Source: an uncultured Geobacter sp.
Lineage (GTDB): Bacteria > Desulfobacterota > Desulfuromonadia > Geobacterales > Geobacteraceae
Direction: 5' to 3'
NCBI GenBank assembly: GCA_937886325.1
Contig: CALABV010000019.1
Location: 1-6,148, forward strand
DNA: 6,148 nucleotides
The position numbers were made by a program, and so were the translations under genes. This document shows positions 6,038 through 6,148 of this stretch, piece by piece; the stretch's first letter is position 1; each line of letters begins with the position of its first letter. Under the pieces are notes generated by a model. It was not told the DNA's origin. It saw nothing but the letters and a program-made list of their open reading frames with translations, and did no database searches.

Positions 6038-6090
6038 CGTCCGCTGAAAGTAGCAGAGTCGAGGAGGCGCGTCAACCTCTCCAGCGGACG
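6038..6090. repeat. 9-bp inverted repeat bracketing the MarC promoter
   Basis: CGTCCGCTG (6038-6046) and its exact reverse complement CAGCGGACG (6082-6090) are separated by 35 bp. The inner DNA contains the whole -35 to -10 core, with one arm directly after the -10 and the other 6 bp before the -35. This could be a two-half-site operator; the arms are also able to pair in single-stranded form. Confidence 0.6.
6047..6075 (-). promoter_or_regulatory. Promoter of the MarC-glycosyltransferase unit
   Basis: Minus-strand TTGACG (6075-6070) as -35 matches the sigma70 consensus at five of six positions. TACTTT (6052-6047) as -10 follows after exactly 17 nt and keeps the key TA...T bases. Transcription would start near 6040, giving a leader of about 50 nt. 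Confidence 0.6.
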
Positions 6091-6148
6091 CCGCGAACGG
6101 TTCGACCTGAAAACGGCGGTTGGGGTCATCCTAAAAGAACGAAGGATG

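Noticed and set aside
6127..6148. Inverted repeat CATCCT/AGGATG and an ATG at the very end of the window
   Set aside because: Arms of only 6 bp with no T-run, and the ATG lacks a spaced ribosome binding site. The sequence stops there, so neither a terminator nor a plus-strand gene start can be supported.

Overview
The window carries five intact-looking genes and one receiver-domain gene with a damaged start. Coding regions are GC-rich except for one clearly AT-richer islet in the middle. The gene content (a GYF_2-AIM24 fusion, a receiver of the type usually attached to hybrid histidine kinases, a YbiT-type ABC-F protein and a MarC-family membrane protein) and the base use fit a Gram-negative, environmental bacterium of the Geobacter/Desulfuromonadota kind. 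That placement is an inference from family resemblance, not a search result.

Layout. Positions 1-984 (+) encode a protein with an N-terminal GYF_2 domain and a C-terminal AIM24/TIGR00266 domain. Converging on it, 3 bp away, is a receiver domain (988-1362, -) with all phosphorylation residues but ATA where the start codon should be. Next is an ABC-F ATPase of the YbiT subfamily (1412-3049, -). Its short leader holds a perfect intrinsic terminator between the best promoter and the ribosome binding site, so attenuation is the leading idea there. A RhuM-type protein with a Fic/Doc-like C-terminus (3201-4190, -) follows. It is AT-richer at its N-terminal end, has its own sigma70-type promoter and has no antitoxin gene beside it, so it looks like a one-gene acquired islet. 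A family 2 glycosyltransferase with an extra C-terminal Rossmann-like domain (4349-5359, -) lies directly downstream of a MarC-family membrane protein (5363-5989, -). The two are probably translated from one mRNA, because stop and start are 3 nt apart. Their promoter (6047-6075) is bracketed by a perfect 9-bp inverted repeat.

The window does not read as one pathway. It is a run of small transcription units, mostly on the minus strand. No tRNA, rRNA, CRISPR array, insertion sequence or transposase gene was seen. No wholly new system is evident. The points most worth following are the terminator in the ABC-F leader, the ATA-start receiver, the solitary RhuM-Fic gene and the promoter inside an inverted repeat.
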